Below are positions 34,571-48,813 of a DNA stretch of 64,000 nucleotides, one piece after another (the stretch's first letter is position 1; each line of letters begins with the position of its first letter). The DNA lies in contig JACBWW010000017.1 in the NCBI GenBank assembly GCA_020086605.1, forward strand, positions 14,075,245 through 14,139,244, read 5' to 3'. The notes beneath the pieces were generated by a model that saw only the letters and a program-made list of their open reading frames with translations, did no database searches and was not told where the DNA came from. The translations under genes were made by a program, and so were the position numbers. The stretch comes from Lanius collurio (Eukaryota > Chordata > Aves > Passeriformes > Laniidae).

Positions 34571-37500
34571 GCCCCTGCATACAGATAAACCACTATTTCA
34601 TGTGGATATTTGACTCAGTTATGATTATGATTGTTTTTCGTTTCAACCAGAGGTGAGACAAGAAATAAGCATCTAATGGAGCTAGCACAATAATCAGCAT
34701 GAAAGCTGTAGGAGAGATGTAGAGAGAGGATGAGAAACTGAGCACTGCCCAGAACCAGCACTTTACACAGTGTTTTCAGAGGTATTTCAAGGCTAGAGTG
34801 TAAACTTGTTTAAGTTTACATGTGAACAGACAAAGAGGAAGTGAATTTTGTGGACTAGAAAAAAAGGATAAATCCTCTTATTAAGAGAACAAACAATTTG
34901 GTATCCATTTTAGGTACACTGATTTGAGATTACTGCTTTCTTTCTTTGGTCCAGCACCTGATATAATGGTGTTAGATGAGAGTCTTATGCATAGTCTAAT
35001 TGAGTGAATCACAGTTTAAAAAAAGAACTTCAACGTTATAAACTACATATAAAATAAAACTGTACATAAACTAATTTTACATTACAGTATTTCTATATTT
35101 TCTAAAATCAGATTTTCCATTGCATATTAGGGTAATTTCAAAAATATTTTAAAAGGAGACCTTTACTATTAGTCTCCTATTACACATCTTCTCCTGGATT
35201 TAGATACCAGATGACAAACAGTTTTGTGTGTTTATGGCTTTATCTTTATTGGTGGATGAGGCAGGTTTTTAAGTTGATGACGTGATTTGGACTGTTACAA
35301 CTTTCTTGTTTTAAGCATTTGTTTTTGAGTGTGAGACAAGAATGGCTATTGAGAAGGAAATATCTATCACCCAGAACTCATAGAATGTGTAGATTTTTGA
35401 AAGGGTTAAAATGGAATTGAAATGTATTAACTTAACTACAGTTTCTGTACTATGTGGAATATTTTTTTTCATAGGACCACAAGAATCTCTTTCTTAAAAC
35501 AGTAGTTCTCCATAGAATTTATTCAAGAACAACAACTCCTTTCCACAGTCAACTGGCATGGAGGCCATGCTGACAAACCAGAGCAAGGCTCAGCTCCTGT
35601 GAGCTGTCCCCAGGATTATGTTCTGCCACTCACTAAACAGCTGCCTTCAATCACAAAGCCTGCACTTCCCTTTTCAGCATTATTAATCTTATGAAAAATG
35701 GTTGTTTTCCTAGTGGCTTGACATAATCCACGTGGCTGCTCAGCAACATCTTACAGAAATGGTCATTTAAAACCTTTTGCACAATAAATGCCATCTGGGA
35801 AGGTTGGGGAAACAGCTGATGTTCTGTTTGAGCCAAACTAGTCCTACTTTGACTCCAGTGCTCTGATAAAAACTGATGACACTGCTCATGTGGGGGTCTG
35901 GTGCAGATGGGCGAGTCACGACAGAGTACCTCCTAAAAATGCACAGTCAGATACAGGTAAGTAAGGGCTTGTCACCTTCCAGGCAAGGAAAGTTACTTGA
36001 GCTGGTAAAGCAAGAAGAGCAAACTTTGTGAGGTGTTCTGAAAGACAGAAGAAATAAAGGCTCTCATTGAAATTAATGCCTCCTCAGGACTATTTTATTA
36101 GCAGGGACTCAAAACTTGCAGTTGCACTGCAAATGCACCATTTACTTTAAGACTGCTTGCTTAACACTTATCATTTCTAGACAGTATCATATTAGTCATA
36201 TTTCAGAAATTCCAGGAGTCAAAATGCAATGCATGCATTACACAGAAATTAGAGTACAAAGAATTTTCATCCAAATATAATTCAATGCTTTGTGTTTACT
36301 AAGAGACTGACGCTTCCTAAAAGAACACACCAGATACAACTGGAAGAATTTTTCCTATAGCAGACAAGCAAAACAAAAAGGAGAGCAAGGAAGCAGAAGT
36401 AATAGGAAACATTTCAACTTATGAAGAAAACATGAACTGTAAGTTAGCTGCAAATGTTAAAATTACAGGAGGGTGTCAAAGAGCACAAATAACTTATTAT
36501 TCCTCATGGGTACATATGAAAAAGTAAAATTTCCAGAGATACAAAAGCAAGTGTGATATTGTATATATGGAATGAAATTCGCCATAACGAGTACTGAGGT
36601 CTTACTTGATGCAATCAGCTCAAATTGGTGGTCTGCCACATCTCCTGATCTTTCAGAAAGTTTCTTTTAAAAAATCAGGACATCACCTGCTATTTCTTAC
36701 GTAGTTCTATGAAGTGCACAGAAATCTAAGATAATGACAAAAAAGCCCTAAATCAGTTAAAGGTGTGTGGATGACCCATTATCTTCTTCAGAAGTTTCAC
36801 ACAGTGTCTGTTTATTAACAAAAATTGCAGCTTACCCGTAGTCCAAGATGAAACCAAATTCTCGTCTAACAGCTCAGTCGCAACCCTGAAGTCAAATAAA
36901 GGCTTTCTTCCCAATCCCCACAGCCTTTCAGGGGACTCACTGAGTATGTTGAGAGTGGTTACCCTGAGAGTTGTCTGATCATGGCACACAGCTTGGCTCA
37001 GGCCTGCTGTGTGCAGTGACAAGTCTTTGCTTTCCTCTCACATGAGTAAGGGGCTGCCATACTTCTGCAGTGTGTTTGGCTGTTTTCTAAGAAATTAGGA
37101 TGAAAAACTGCTACAAGTCAAGATACAGTAAGTTTGAAAAATCTTGGTTTTCTGAACTAACCAAACAGGAACCAAAACACAATCAAGAGCACAGATGCTT
37201 GAATTCTCCTCCCTAGACAGTGGGCATGCTGGGCAGATTAAGAGAGGTGCCAAGAAAACAGTTAGTCAAAGGCTGCAGTGCCCCATGAGGTGCTGAGACA
37301 GTCTCAGCAGTTCTTCACATGGCTGCTAGCATGAACTGAGGCTTACAAGGCTTCTGATTCACACAATTAGATCTTGAGCACCATCTGACACAAAGTCCAT
37401 AACAGAGTCTTCTGATTTATTCCCACTAGGGTTGACTCAGGTCAGTCTTCAAATATATCAACTTCAAATCCAGCTTAAATCACAGGCAAAAAATACCTCA

Positions 37501-40500
37501 TGTTTTGTCTACCAAAAAGACTGGTATCTGATTTTCAGGACTCTCAAATCTAATTAAGAGCTGCTTGTTGTAAAATGACATTAGGAATCCAAAATACAAA
37601 TCCCAGAAAGGATTGTTTTAAGAAAAACTGAAATGAAAACATTTATTAACAAAGCAAAATATTACTTTCAGCCTCCTTATTTTCCCCTTTCTTGATCTTC
37701 TTGGAAGCCAAGAGTTCTCACCAATATTGTTTACTGCTGAGGTATTGCAGAAGTCATGCTGTGGGGCAAAACCTGCTTACATTACCCACACTCAAATGAA
37801 ACAATAGCACAGGTATGTCACCAAGGGGTTTGCCTTATTCTGTGGTTTGTTTTGCAGATAAAAAACACTTTTTACATGTTGCCTTGGAATCAAACAGGTG
37901 ATAAGGAGAGAGTTTGGCTCTGGTCTGCAGCCTCTGTGACAAAGTCAGTTAAAAAAACAGGACAAGGGTAGTAGGTCAGAGCAGCATCAGTTCAAGTCTC
38001 CTCTGAGCACATGCAGCTGGTCTAGAGTACTCAAATCACAAAGGAATCAAAGGAATGAAGTGTAGTCTGATGGCCTATGTGATGTCATGGAATACCTTTC
38101 TGCTGTTACCAACAGAGTGATGCCAACTTAAAGACTAAGTTAAATAAAGTCTTCCAAATGTGGCACCTCTGTCCCTGAGTCTGCTTGATCTCAGTCTTCC
38201 CATTAATAGCCGGGCTCCTTCAAGCCTCATTTTAATCCCTTTCCTCTGTTTCACTTGACAGAGACTGGAGAGAGCCACAGACACCATGGATCCAACCCAA
38301 TAGCCCTGCAGATCCTCAGATAAGAATAAGCTGCTGGCCCCTCCGTAAATGTTTGTTTAATTAACCCTTTCCTTATGCCACCTACCCCAAGGCTCATGCA
38401 TTCTGTCACAGACACTCAGGGTAGATTTAAAAGGTTGCTTACTCCTCAGCTCCCAGTGACCTCAAAGGAATCTGCAAATACTTATTGTTTCTGACAGGCC
38501 ATGTACTCAGATTGATAAACACATCCCTGTCAGATGACAAAAGAAGTTCTATTTTCATTTCAGTTCAAAAGAATGAAAAGCATTCAGCATTTCTTGGTGC
38601 CAATTTTAGGCACTTTAATTCTGAATTTCAGCTGAAACACTCATTAAAGTGATCTATGTCACCTTATCTTTTCCACCCAGACAGGTCCTTTGGTATCTGT
38701 CTTTAGATCTTTACCTCTTTAACAATTGTTTGTATTCAAACTAATCTCGTATTCAGTATCTCCCCTCCATCAGATGACTTCCAGAGTCTAGTTGTTTCCT
38801 ACCTGTATAAGAGACAATTTTTCAAATGCAAACATCACTTTTATATAATCTGTGCTGAAGAAATTACTACAGACACATGTAAAAGAATGCTTCATCTGAA
38901 AAATAAATAATATTTAACTGTATTAATCAACGTGAAACAGAAAAAGTAAATTCTGTTTTTACAAAAATCACCTTTCTATTCCAATGTCATGAACAAGTGA
39001 TTTTTTTATTTCCAATGTGAAATATTTTCCTTCAAACAAGGGGCTGCAGATACCCTCAGACAAAGTATTTGCCAGAACTAGAGTGGCATTCACAGTGTGA
39101 GTGCTCAAGCAGGCATGTGCACAATAGGATAAATTCAGCTGTAATCTCATTATTAAAAAATTAAACAGAACAATTTGGAATATGATTATTAAATTTATTT
39201 CAAGTCTGAATATCACTGAAGAATTCATCCCCCTGTGCTGACACTATCTAAAATCTGTGTGATGTTCTGCAGTTGCAGTATGGTATCCCAAAGTCACCTC
39301 AGAGGTACAAGAAAATAAAAAGTCACGCAGTAACGTCCTTCTCTCTATCAGGATGTTAATGGAGTGTGACCTATATCAAATGAGAACAAGAAAGAACATT
39401 TGCTGCAAATTTTACTCAACAGCAGTTCAAGCTATCATACATCAGGAAATGAAAATAAGAGGTGAAGAGTACATATTTTATTATTTCAACAAGCTACCCT
39501 ACTAATGGAATAAAAACCTCTCCACACAAAAAGACATTTGTATATGCTGACCATACACTTTCTCTCTCCGAAGGAATGACTGCTGCTACAGAGCTGTGTC
39601 TACTTCAGTACCTACAAAATGAATTGTCAGTTGAAAACAACTAATATTCTTCTACTATATTTCACAGACTTGTTTTACAGCTTCTATTTTACGACTCACA
39701 GGTTAAAACCATGTTCCTGTTGTATGTGAGAAATTTTTTTCTATGACCTTGAACACTACAGAAGTTATGAGACATTTTTTGTCAAACTTTCATAACATCT
39801 GCAGCTACAATACATGTCTGTCCTATCTTTCAGGAATACAGATTGATGCAATTGATCTGCTTATCATATCAATTTTAAGGCAGCAAAGAAAATATTGTTC
39901 AGAAAGAAAAAATAAAGGCAATAATAAGGAACGGGTGTTCAGATCTACCAGCTCACAATACAACATGTGTTATGTGCATGGGCTTTGGGCTAAGATTCGC
40001 ATCATCTTAGGTTCGTTGTTCAAAAGGCTGATGGAAATATTTCTGGATAACATGCAGTTGCTGAAATTTTTAAGTAAAGTAAAACTCTTACAGCTGTATA
40101 AATATTATGAAAGTATATAAGTTACGCGCATTTTTTTTCTTTTACAGACTTTCAGACCACCAGAGGACTCTGAGTTCCTTCAGCTGTAGAGTCAGACCAA
40201 CAGCATTTCACTCAGGGATGTGAATTCAAGTTTAAGTAACTCTTTACTAAGGGATCTACTACTAAATAGTTTTGGCCCTCCATTCATGACAAATATAAAT
40301 AAGGTTGTATGCAGACATTATGTGAAGCTTTGATTAGGGTCTACCACCGTGGGGGAGTCCTATTCTTTGCATCAAAGTCTTATGAGCACTTCGGTATTAA
40401 TAGGGATGACTGAATCATTTTCCTTTTGCTGCCATACAGTGTCCATCCACTTTGTAATGGATACAGTGTCTTTATCAACTTCTCCTCATCCCCTTTGGTT

Positions 40501-41723
40501 TCTTTTTTTTTCTGTCTCTCTCTCCTTTCCCATAAGGACTAAATTATCCTGTATTCTTCAAAGTAACCTGAACCTGGTATTTTCTACTGCCACTTGTTTC
40601 TCTCTCTGATCCCCCTCCCCTTTGAAAAGTGCATTCCCACTTCCCTTGACAAGCCCAGGTCTTCCTCTCCACCTCCAAGAGTTGCTGTTCAACACAATAC
40701 TGAAGAAAATGCCTGGTCCCATGTACAGAGTCCACCCGTTTTACTTGTTAAAGAGAGGAATTACATAACAGCATTGAAGTTTGCTAAAAGAAAGCCTGCA
40801 TTATTAAGACACTAAAATATGTGCTTGTGCCAGGCTACTTCATGAAGATATCATATAAGAAAGGTCTGATTAAAAGCACAGCAAGAGAATAAAAATCAAA
40901 CCAACCCCCAAACCCAAAACCAGTCTAATAAGTCTCCTTAGTTCTCCATCTCCAAAAGGCAGTAGGAGGGAGAGAGCAAAGAAGTCTATCAGACATGAAA
41001 AACATTCTTCTAAAGACAAACCATGTCCAAAAAGGAAAACAGAACTCACGAATGGGAAAGAAAAAAAATATGAGTCTCGGCAGTCCCATATAGGGAGTAG
41101 GAAAAGCAAAATCATTATACTTAATAGACATTCTAAAAAGTATTGAAGTATTATGGAACAGAAATGAGAAACAACAGAAAGCTTCACTCTATAATATAAT
41201 ATTGCCAAGTAGTAAAAGCCATTGCATCAAACAAACCAAAGCAAAAAAAAATTCCAAGCCACTTAGACTTTTAAAAAAACATTAGCAAAAATAATTTGCA
41301 ATCTGTTCCACAAGTAACAAAGCAATATTAAGATACAAAGAACATGAACTAAAACCCCATGCATTGAACAAAGGAGCAAACACCAAAAGCAAGCATTTAG
41401 TAACCTCTCCTAATCAGGCTTTAAGAGCTCTAGCATTTTGTGAAATGTTTGAAATATACACTGACCTACTTAGGATGTTCACAACCAATCTAAAAAAAAA
41501 AAAAAGGCAAAAAAAAAAAAAAGCCTGAAGTCTAGGAGATGCTCAGTGAAGCCAGGAATTCTTCCTCCATTTAGTGCTCTGATAACTTTGAAAAGTACCT
41601 CTTTTCCCCATAAACACTATCTCACTGCAACACTATTAATAATCATTTGAGTTCTGAATTAATCTTAAATATCCTGTTTCTGCCAGAAATGTAATTGCCT
41701 TCAGGCTAAAGAGTGCTGTGCTG
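34571..41723. other. Non-coding, AT-rich DNA
   Basis: No gene is supported. Two A14 tracts separated by GGC lie at 41492-41522. A 125-codon plus-strand frame at 39743-40120 has unlikely composition and no start context. It is followed at 40147 by a pyrimidine tract plus AG and a 13-codon open run, which is too short to support an exon. Confidence 0.5.
41492..41522. repeat. Paired A14 tracts
   Basis: Two runs of 14 A separated by GGC. This is simple low-complexity sequence, perhaps prone to slippage. Confidence 0.85.
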
Positions 41724-42092
41724 CTAAAAGCTTACATCAGCACTGGGCAGCTCAGGGCCCATGTCAGTCTGTCCCGCCACCTCTCCCTGGGAGCATAAGC
41801 AAAAGGGGGCAGCTACTGGTCCTGGGGCATCCCCAAATCTGAAGGCAGTCCTCATGCCTCCAAAGGTTAGCCCATCGAGGCCTAAGTTACCAGCTAGGCA
41901 AGAAGCCAACTCACAGACTGAAGGTGTGGGCTCCGTGCTCTCTGCACCCCGTGCTGTCCTTGTGCGCTGCTCCGGTGGCACCGTCCTGGCCTCGCAAGCA
42001 GCCTCTCCCAGGGCAGCAATGAGCCCAGGCAGACCTGTGCTCTGACCCCCTGCAGACCAGTGTAACACAGGGATTGTGGCACATGCAGACAA
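41724..42092 (-). other. GC-rich island with a 122-codon minus-strand frame, unidentified
   Basis: This local GC-rich patch has an unusually complete minus-strand frame rich in glycine, alanine, proline, threonine and glutamate, for example CELASCLAGNLGLDGLTFGG. A plus-strand frame of 94 codons overlaps it, which points to composition rather than selection. No convincing splice sites or domain were found. It may be a relic of a GC-rich gene or retrocopy, or an unrecognised repeat. Confidence 0.2.
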
Positions 42093-44599
42093 CTCACAAA
42101 AGCAAAAAAGTCAATTTTGAGCTCCACTGATTTCTATATTTTGCCTTTAGGTCAGGCCTGTGTCTCTAAAAATAAGTTTCTAACCTCTACCAGGTGAATG
42201 TTTCTATCAGCAGCACTGAAAAGAACACTGAATGTGTGTTACCTCAAATCCTGAAGGAAATGAACCCAAAGCCTTTCCAGCAATGTCAGAAAGGAAACTT
42301 AGAGGGCAACTGAAGGAACAAACATCCTGACATCCTTCAGGACAGAAACTCACTGGGGATTCTGAAATTAAATAGGTAACACAGGGAAATAACTATGATC
42401 CACCATCTTTTGCAGTCAAAAATGAACACACTTTTGAACACCTCCAAAACTAAGATAGCAAAACAAGCAGTTATCAGAGTAAATATTTGGTCTTACAATA
42501 CAATCCAGTAATATCTTGGAGTCAATGAAAATTACTAAAGCTCTAACAAGAAAGCAAACACTCCTGCCATCTTTCTGAGTAAATGATAGCAAAACAGTGT
42601 ATTTGAAAGGACAAAATTACCTGCTGTGTGTTTTAACAGGAAAACACAACCACAGGGATTCACCTCTGTAGCTTAAGCAGGAGGGGACAGGAGCTGGCCC
42701 TGCTGAGCTGGGTGCCTAAAGATGCATGGGCTGCTGCTCTGCAGAGAATGCAAAATCAAAACAGAAGATCAAATGTGCTGTACTTCTTGCTTGTTATTGT
42801 GATGAGAATCCAACGTTTTTGATTATCCATGCTGACAAAAACCCCAGCCACGTGGTCTGGCTAATTTGAGGACCATTTCTCATTTGACTCATAACACAGT
42901 AAACCACAATTTATCCTCTCCAAGTATATTTTAAGCATCTTTTAAGTGATGGACTTCCCTTACTGCAGCACCATTAAAATCTGAAGTACAGGTTGCACCC
43001 ACATGGCTACACAATGCCTGTGTAGGTACCACCATATGCAGTAGCACACAGACTGCTGGCTTCACAGCAACACAATGTTTAATACTCTTTCATTTAATTT
43101 TGCTTTATGCTGAGAAATTTCAGGCACCAGACTGAAGATACCAAAATCCTAAATAGGCATTGAATATTTTTTGATCATGAGCTCTGGAAGGTGGGACTGT
43201 CACTTCCCACATGTCTGCACAGGCAGTGCTTGACTCCCAGGTTAATCACACACCAGGCACCAGAACAAGGCAGGCTCGGCCAGTAGGGTTTGGTTTATGT
43301 TCAGTTCTAGGAAAACAAAGGTAAGGAACAAGCAGAGGAGGAAGGGAAATTCCCTAGGCAGATGTTCCTCAGTTCCTGAGGAGTTCTTGTGGCCTTTTTG
43401 AAGCCATGTGTGGCCTTGCACTAAAGCAGCAAGAGGCTCTACCAGCCCTGGCAAGCTCCAAGAAGGAACCCCTGAATAAAACGGTCAAGGACACTTCTAT
43501 TGCAACATCATTAAAACCCCTGGGCTGTGGTATGGGTTGTTTCTATATATGGACACAGAATGCAATAAAGAGGAACATTAATTAATTATTTGACACGTGA
43601 GTGATTGTGCTGCCAGGCACTGCAGACTTTAAATTCCCCTACAACAATTCTCTAACTTCCTAGAGCAAGTTTTACACAGGCATTTCCTCTCTTGAACCTG
43701 AAACCAGCTTCAGGATCCACTACAGAATCTAGTAACAATGCACATGGTGGGGAAGTTCTAGTCAAGACTAGGGTGGGTTTCATATTGGTCATGGTCTGAA
43801 TGCTGGAGATTGACTACTTGTTTCAGAGATGTTATCCTTTCTGTTTGACTGTAAATTATAGGAAAAGGAATATGAGAATGGAACTGTCAAGATTTACAGA
43901 AGGTCAGTACTGGTAGGAAAGCAGATCATGTATCCTTAGCCCCTGCCCAAAGCTTGATCCATTAAAACACCTACTATTTGAATATGTGATCATCATGAGT
44001 ACCCTGTAACTGCAAATATTTTTGCATACGTTCACTGAGTTTTCATTTAATATGTCTTTCAATGGTTGAATAGGCAAGATGTCACATTGCACATAAAAAC
44101 AGTAAAATCACTTATGTGTAATGTTTTTCAGCCACTAAAAAATATTCTTCCTGGTTCTACTTAATCTTCCTCCAATTTTCTCCCCTTTTCAAACTCCAGG
44201 GAGCAAAATCAGTAAAAGTGTGTGTAATAACAACCTGATCTTGTGAGACATGGAGCTTCACAGTATAAGATAAAACCCACCAGTGTAAGCTTGTTCAAGT
44301 TCATCATGCAAATGAAAGCACTAGGAGAATAAAAAACCTTACACCTTTTTTACCTATAGCCAAATATTTAGCTTTTCTAACTTAAAACAAACATTAATTC
44401 AGTAGACTTAAGCAAAGTATCAATAAAGTAAGGTAGGTACCTCATGACTGAGTCATGTGTTTTCATAGCAACTCTCCTTATTCAGATTCAACTATCTGCA
44501 TTTTAACAAATGGTTTGGAGCCTCTAAACAAAGATGATGAAAATGTCTATATGGAAGTTCTTTGATGTGATTTATTGAATTCAACCCATGTTTTTTTCA
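42093..44599. other. Non-coding DNA
   Basis: Mixed-composition sequence with no recognised element. A pyrimidine tract and AG at the right end open the weak exon candidate at 44600. Confidence 0.5.
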
Positions 44600-44819
44600 G
44601 TTACAGGGACAGCACAACCTATTGAGGCAGCCGTGGCCTTCCTCCCACTGCATAAATGAAATTTTTGAATTTACTACAGATGATGGGGCAAGGGAGAATC
44701 CCTGGAAAAAAATGGTGACTGGAACGAAAGAGCTGCTGCCAGAACAAATAATCCTCCTGGATGCAGTGCATCTGATGCCTGTGGAGGGTGGTGCTGGCAG
44801 CCCGTGTCCAACGTGGTAG
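44600..44819 (+). other. Weak candidate exon
   Basis: A T-rich tract ending TTTTTTTCAG at 44591-44600 is followed by a 72-codon open run that stops at TAG 44817-44819. The conceptual product includes EIFEFTTDDGARENPWKK and PEQIILLDAV, with a balanced charged composition unlike most chance frames nearby. No donor is needed if this were a terminal exon, and no close AATAAA was identified. The opposite strand is also open here, so chance remains the likelier explanation. Confidence 0.2.
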
Positions 44820-47800
44820 CACAGCCCCAGGCACCAGAGGCTGGGGCAGCCCAAGCCCCATTCCTGGGTTGCTGCCAAGCTGCTGTGTCAGCTCAGGCAC
44901 TTGGAGTTGCAGGGTGTCTCCACTGGAAAAGGAGTGCATAGACCTTTCTCAGGTACCTACCAAAGTAAGCAGAGGTTTGGCTTTTTTTATGATTAGCAGC
45001 TCTTTGAAGCCTTTCTGAGATCTGGAATGTGGAAAATGAGACCAGTGGCCTACAGAAACACACATATATATCTCTTGTGCTATTTCTCTCATTTGCTGCC
45101 ATGCACACATACATTTATAAAATACACTTTGTACACATATACGTTCAGGTCTTGTCAAAGGCAACTTAGTTTTCAGCTCACTTATTCGCAGCCATATCTC
45201 AAAGAGAATTACCCAAGCAAAATCATGTTTAAAAAATGTAATGTACATGTTTTGCACATTAGGAGAGATATTTTAACACAACTCTGGACACTCTTCTCTA
45301 CATTCAATTAGCAAATATTTTTGTTTTACGGGAATATTCTGTAATGCCAATTCAAATATTTTTCTCATTGACTTGGATAAATATGGAAAAATATAAAGCA
45401 CTGAAGAAGGCCAAATGATATACAATAACTGCTGAGATTTTACATCAGACAGGAAATGTAAATAAGGAAAGATGGCATAATTGTTAGATCACAGCTGCCA
45501 ATAATTCACAAATATTAACAGTTCAAAATAGAATAACATTTGGTGGAAACTCATTTTTTGGGTCTGTAGTGACCCCTTTTAACATATTGCAGAGTTTCAA
45601 ATCCTGTTCTCCAAGGAAAACTTCATAACTCTCAGCACAATCTTTACTGTCTTCTAGTATTTCTGTCAAAACATTTATTAATCATGATAATGTTCATAAA
45701 ACAGAGAAGCTTACCATTTTTAACTCTCAATATTCCCCTCCATGTAGTTTGGCTTTGTCCAATCATTATGTTTCTCCAGTTGTACTTTTTTTCTTGTCCC
45801 AACATCATAAAGCGCCTGCTTTCCTTGAATGTTAAATCAAATGCTCATCTATGTTTATTATGAATGACATCCCAGACATTTGTTCCCCTGCTTGCTGGTC
45901 TTTATTTAAGTGGACACTTTACACACAAGCAAACATGACTTGCCAATTCAGCAAGTTTTCCAGTAATTTTCACTCATTTCAATTTTTTAAAAATATTTTT
46001 ATTTCTACCATTCCTAATTTTTGAAATGTGTTGAATTAGATGCAACTATTGCAAGTGGCCCACAGAATTACCAAGGTAGCAGTGAATAGCTTTGCAGCTA
46101 GACATCCTTCTTTCAGTAGGGGACCAAATGAACAAATTAATTCACATTAAGCTTTCAAGAAAGAAGAGAGATAGGTGTTGCAACATCCACCTTCTCTCTC
46201 AGAACAGAACCAGGCAGAAAAAAAACTCAAAGCAGAAAAAAAACACGGATAAAAAGGGATAAGAACATAAGCAGAACAACTATGTATGCTCATTGTCCTG
46301 TCACAGGGTAACAAACTAGAGAGATACAAATTTCTCTCATTATTGTGGTGGTGTTGAGATATTTTTATTTCTTTAAGGAAAACTCCTGAGTTTATTTTAA
46401 GACACAGACAGGAAAGAACCACTAAACCAAGCACTTTTAAAGGCTGCTGCCAACAGCAGCTCTGTCTTAAGAAGAATTTGGCACCTTTAGTTCTCCAGAC
46501 TACTTCACATTTTCCTTTGACTTATCGAGGTCATCTTAACACCACTCAGTTCTGTAGGTACTTGATCCTGTCATCAAGGCAACATATCACAAAGTGAAAT
46601 CTGTGCAGACCCTTCCACAGGGTTGCTGCTCTCCTGCACTGCAACACTTGTACCCAGTAGTCCAGGAAATCTCCCTTCCATCCTCTGGTACTTGTCCATC
46701 AGCATCCAAATATGTGAACTACAGTAATTAGTGGTATACTAATGTACTAATGTACTAATTACTACTAGTGGTATTACTAATGTAAAGGTCACATTATTAT
46801 TTTTTTTCTTTTTGATCATGGGAAACCAAGATAGGAATCTCAGAATCCCTGTCAGTCTATTTTTATAAAATACACAATAAGTATATCGCTGTCTCACTCA
46901 TTGCTGGATTATTTATTCTGAAAATATGAATAAGTATACAGTATCTGGATACTGTTAAAAATATTAACTCTGTTCTTCTGAAAAATATTAAAATAAAAAT
47001 GTAGTAATATTTTTTAAATATTACGTGATCATTAAAATTTGTGTAACAATATACAGTTGTACAACATTAATGATATTATATGGATCTTCTCCTGGCTAAT
47101 ATGGAAGCTTAATGCTAACTAACATTGTACTAAAGTTCTTTGATTTAACATTCATAAAACAAAGCCAAAACAAATTAAAACTCAAACACAGAAACTGTTT
47201 TACCCGTATGTCTACTATTAGGTGATAGGGTTTTCAAGATAGGAATTGACCCTTTTTTACCTATCTTACATAAGGTCATTTACAGCACTGACACTTAAAT
47301 TCAGTACCAGGAAGGAGACAGAGATTGAACCTGTCAACAATATCAATGCCACCTTATTTCACATTCTATAACAGGAAACACCAAGAAATAATTAAATTTA
47401 CTAACACATATACAGCAATAACATATACTGGAATAAACCACAAGATTGTTTCCTTAAAAAGTAACATTTTCACCAACTCAAAAACTCAAACAATTTGGTT
47501 GCTTATAGCAAACACCTCACTGGTTATTGTGAGGCAGCATTGCCAGAAATTGGCTCATTTATGGGTTCAGCCACATGAATTCAACAGAATGACCAATTAG
47601 ATCCTGCCCTTAAACATGAAGCTTTGTATTTCTTAAGCCTCTGCACCATCACACTTTTGGTACTTTAATGCAGATGGGCAGAGTTGCTTCACTCTGCTGA
47701 ATTACTGGCACATTTCTCAGAAAAATTCACCCTTGATGGGCAATGGATAAGGTATGGCTCTAAGTGCCCTACAACTCAGTGTTCAAGTGAGGGGAAGCTC

Positions 47801-48813
47801 TTTATGCCAGTAGACTGATATATATTCCTGCACAGCAATCATAAACCCCTAAATGAACACACAGTGTTCTAACAAGAAATTTTAAAAAAATATGCAGCAA
47901 CAGCATTTTTACTCTCTGTATTGCCCATTTTGAGAATTTCTCCATGGTAACTTGCTCTTCTTCTCTCGGTCAATATGATACATCCTGTTTCAATTCAGCA
48001 GATGTTTCCTCTTATTCTTTTCGCTAAGATTCATTATTTATTCTACATGAATGTGTACTGCACTGCATCTGCCATCTGCTAACCTAGGCCCATAAAATAT
48101 CAAAATCCTTTTATACTCATCTGCAAGGTCCCTCAAAACTTAGTGCTTCTCCTAACCAAGCTCATCCGCCTCTTAAGGGTAAATCCTGGGAGCGCTGCCC
48201 AGGCTGGGAGGCCCTATGCCTGCAAGCAATCAAATGTGCTCTCACTAGCCCCAAGGACAACTCATCATTTCTACAGGTTCCAAACCTGCCCACTAAGGAC
48301 AGCATCACTCTCGTGCTTACCTTCATTATTTCTCAGACAAAATAAAATGGAGCAGCACAGCTGTGAGAAACACTCATATGTGTCAGAACCACCAATACAA
48401 TAGGAATATGAATAGCATTAATGTCTAGATGGATAGTGTACAGGAACATTTCTAGCTTATTTTATAAACCTCTCACGTCGTGTCTTGTCTGGATTCTACA
48501 GGCTGGAGTGAGAACTTGAAGCAAGATAAAGCAATGGACTTGTACTCTCATAATTACTCACATTTAAAATACAGAAGCCGTCCTAGCAACAGAGAATGGC
48601 ACAGAATGATGCTCCCACTGATTTCTAAGCATTCTAATTACTTAATTCCTAAAGCACTTAATTTAGAGTAGGGTTGAAACTCTCTGGAAAAGAAAAGCAT
48701 TTCACCAAAATCTCACTTCCAGTGTAAGCACTTTAATCACTGTGTTCATGAAGTGACATTTAGGATAAACCACTGTCCTCTGCATTCCCCTAGTAGATAG
48801 CAAAACCTGGATG
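44820..48813. other. Non-coding, strongly AT-rich in places
   Basis: The 46720-47170 part is very AT-rich, with short direct repeats of ACTAATGT around 46735-46785. No exon or transposon was recognised. Confidence 0.5.

Noticed and set aside
40131..40188. Pyrimidine tract and AG followed by a short frame ending EFLQL and a stop
   Set aside because: Only 13 codons, no upstream partner exon, and such tracts are common in this AT-rich DNA.
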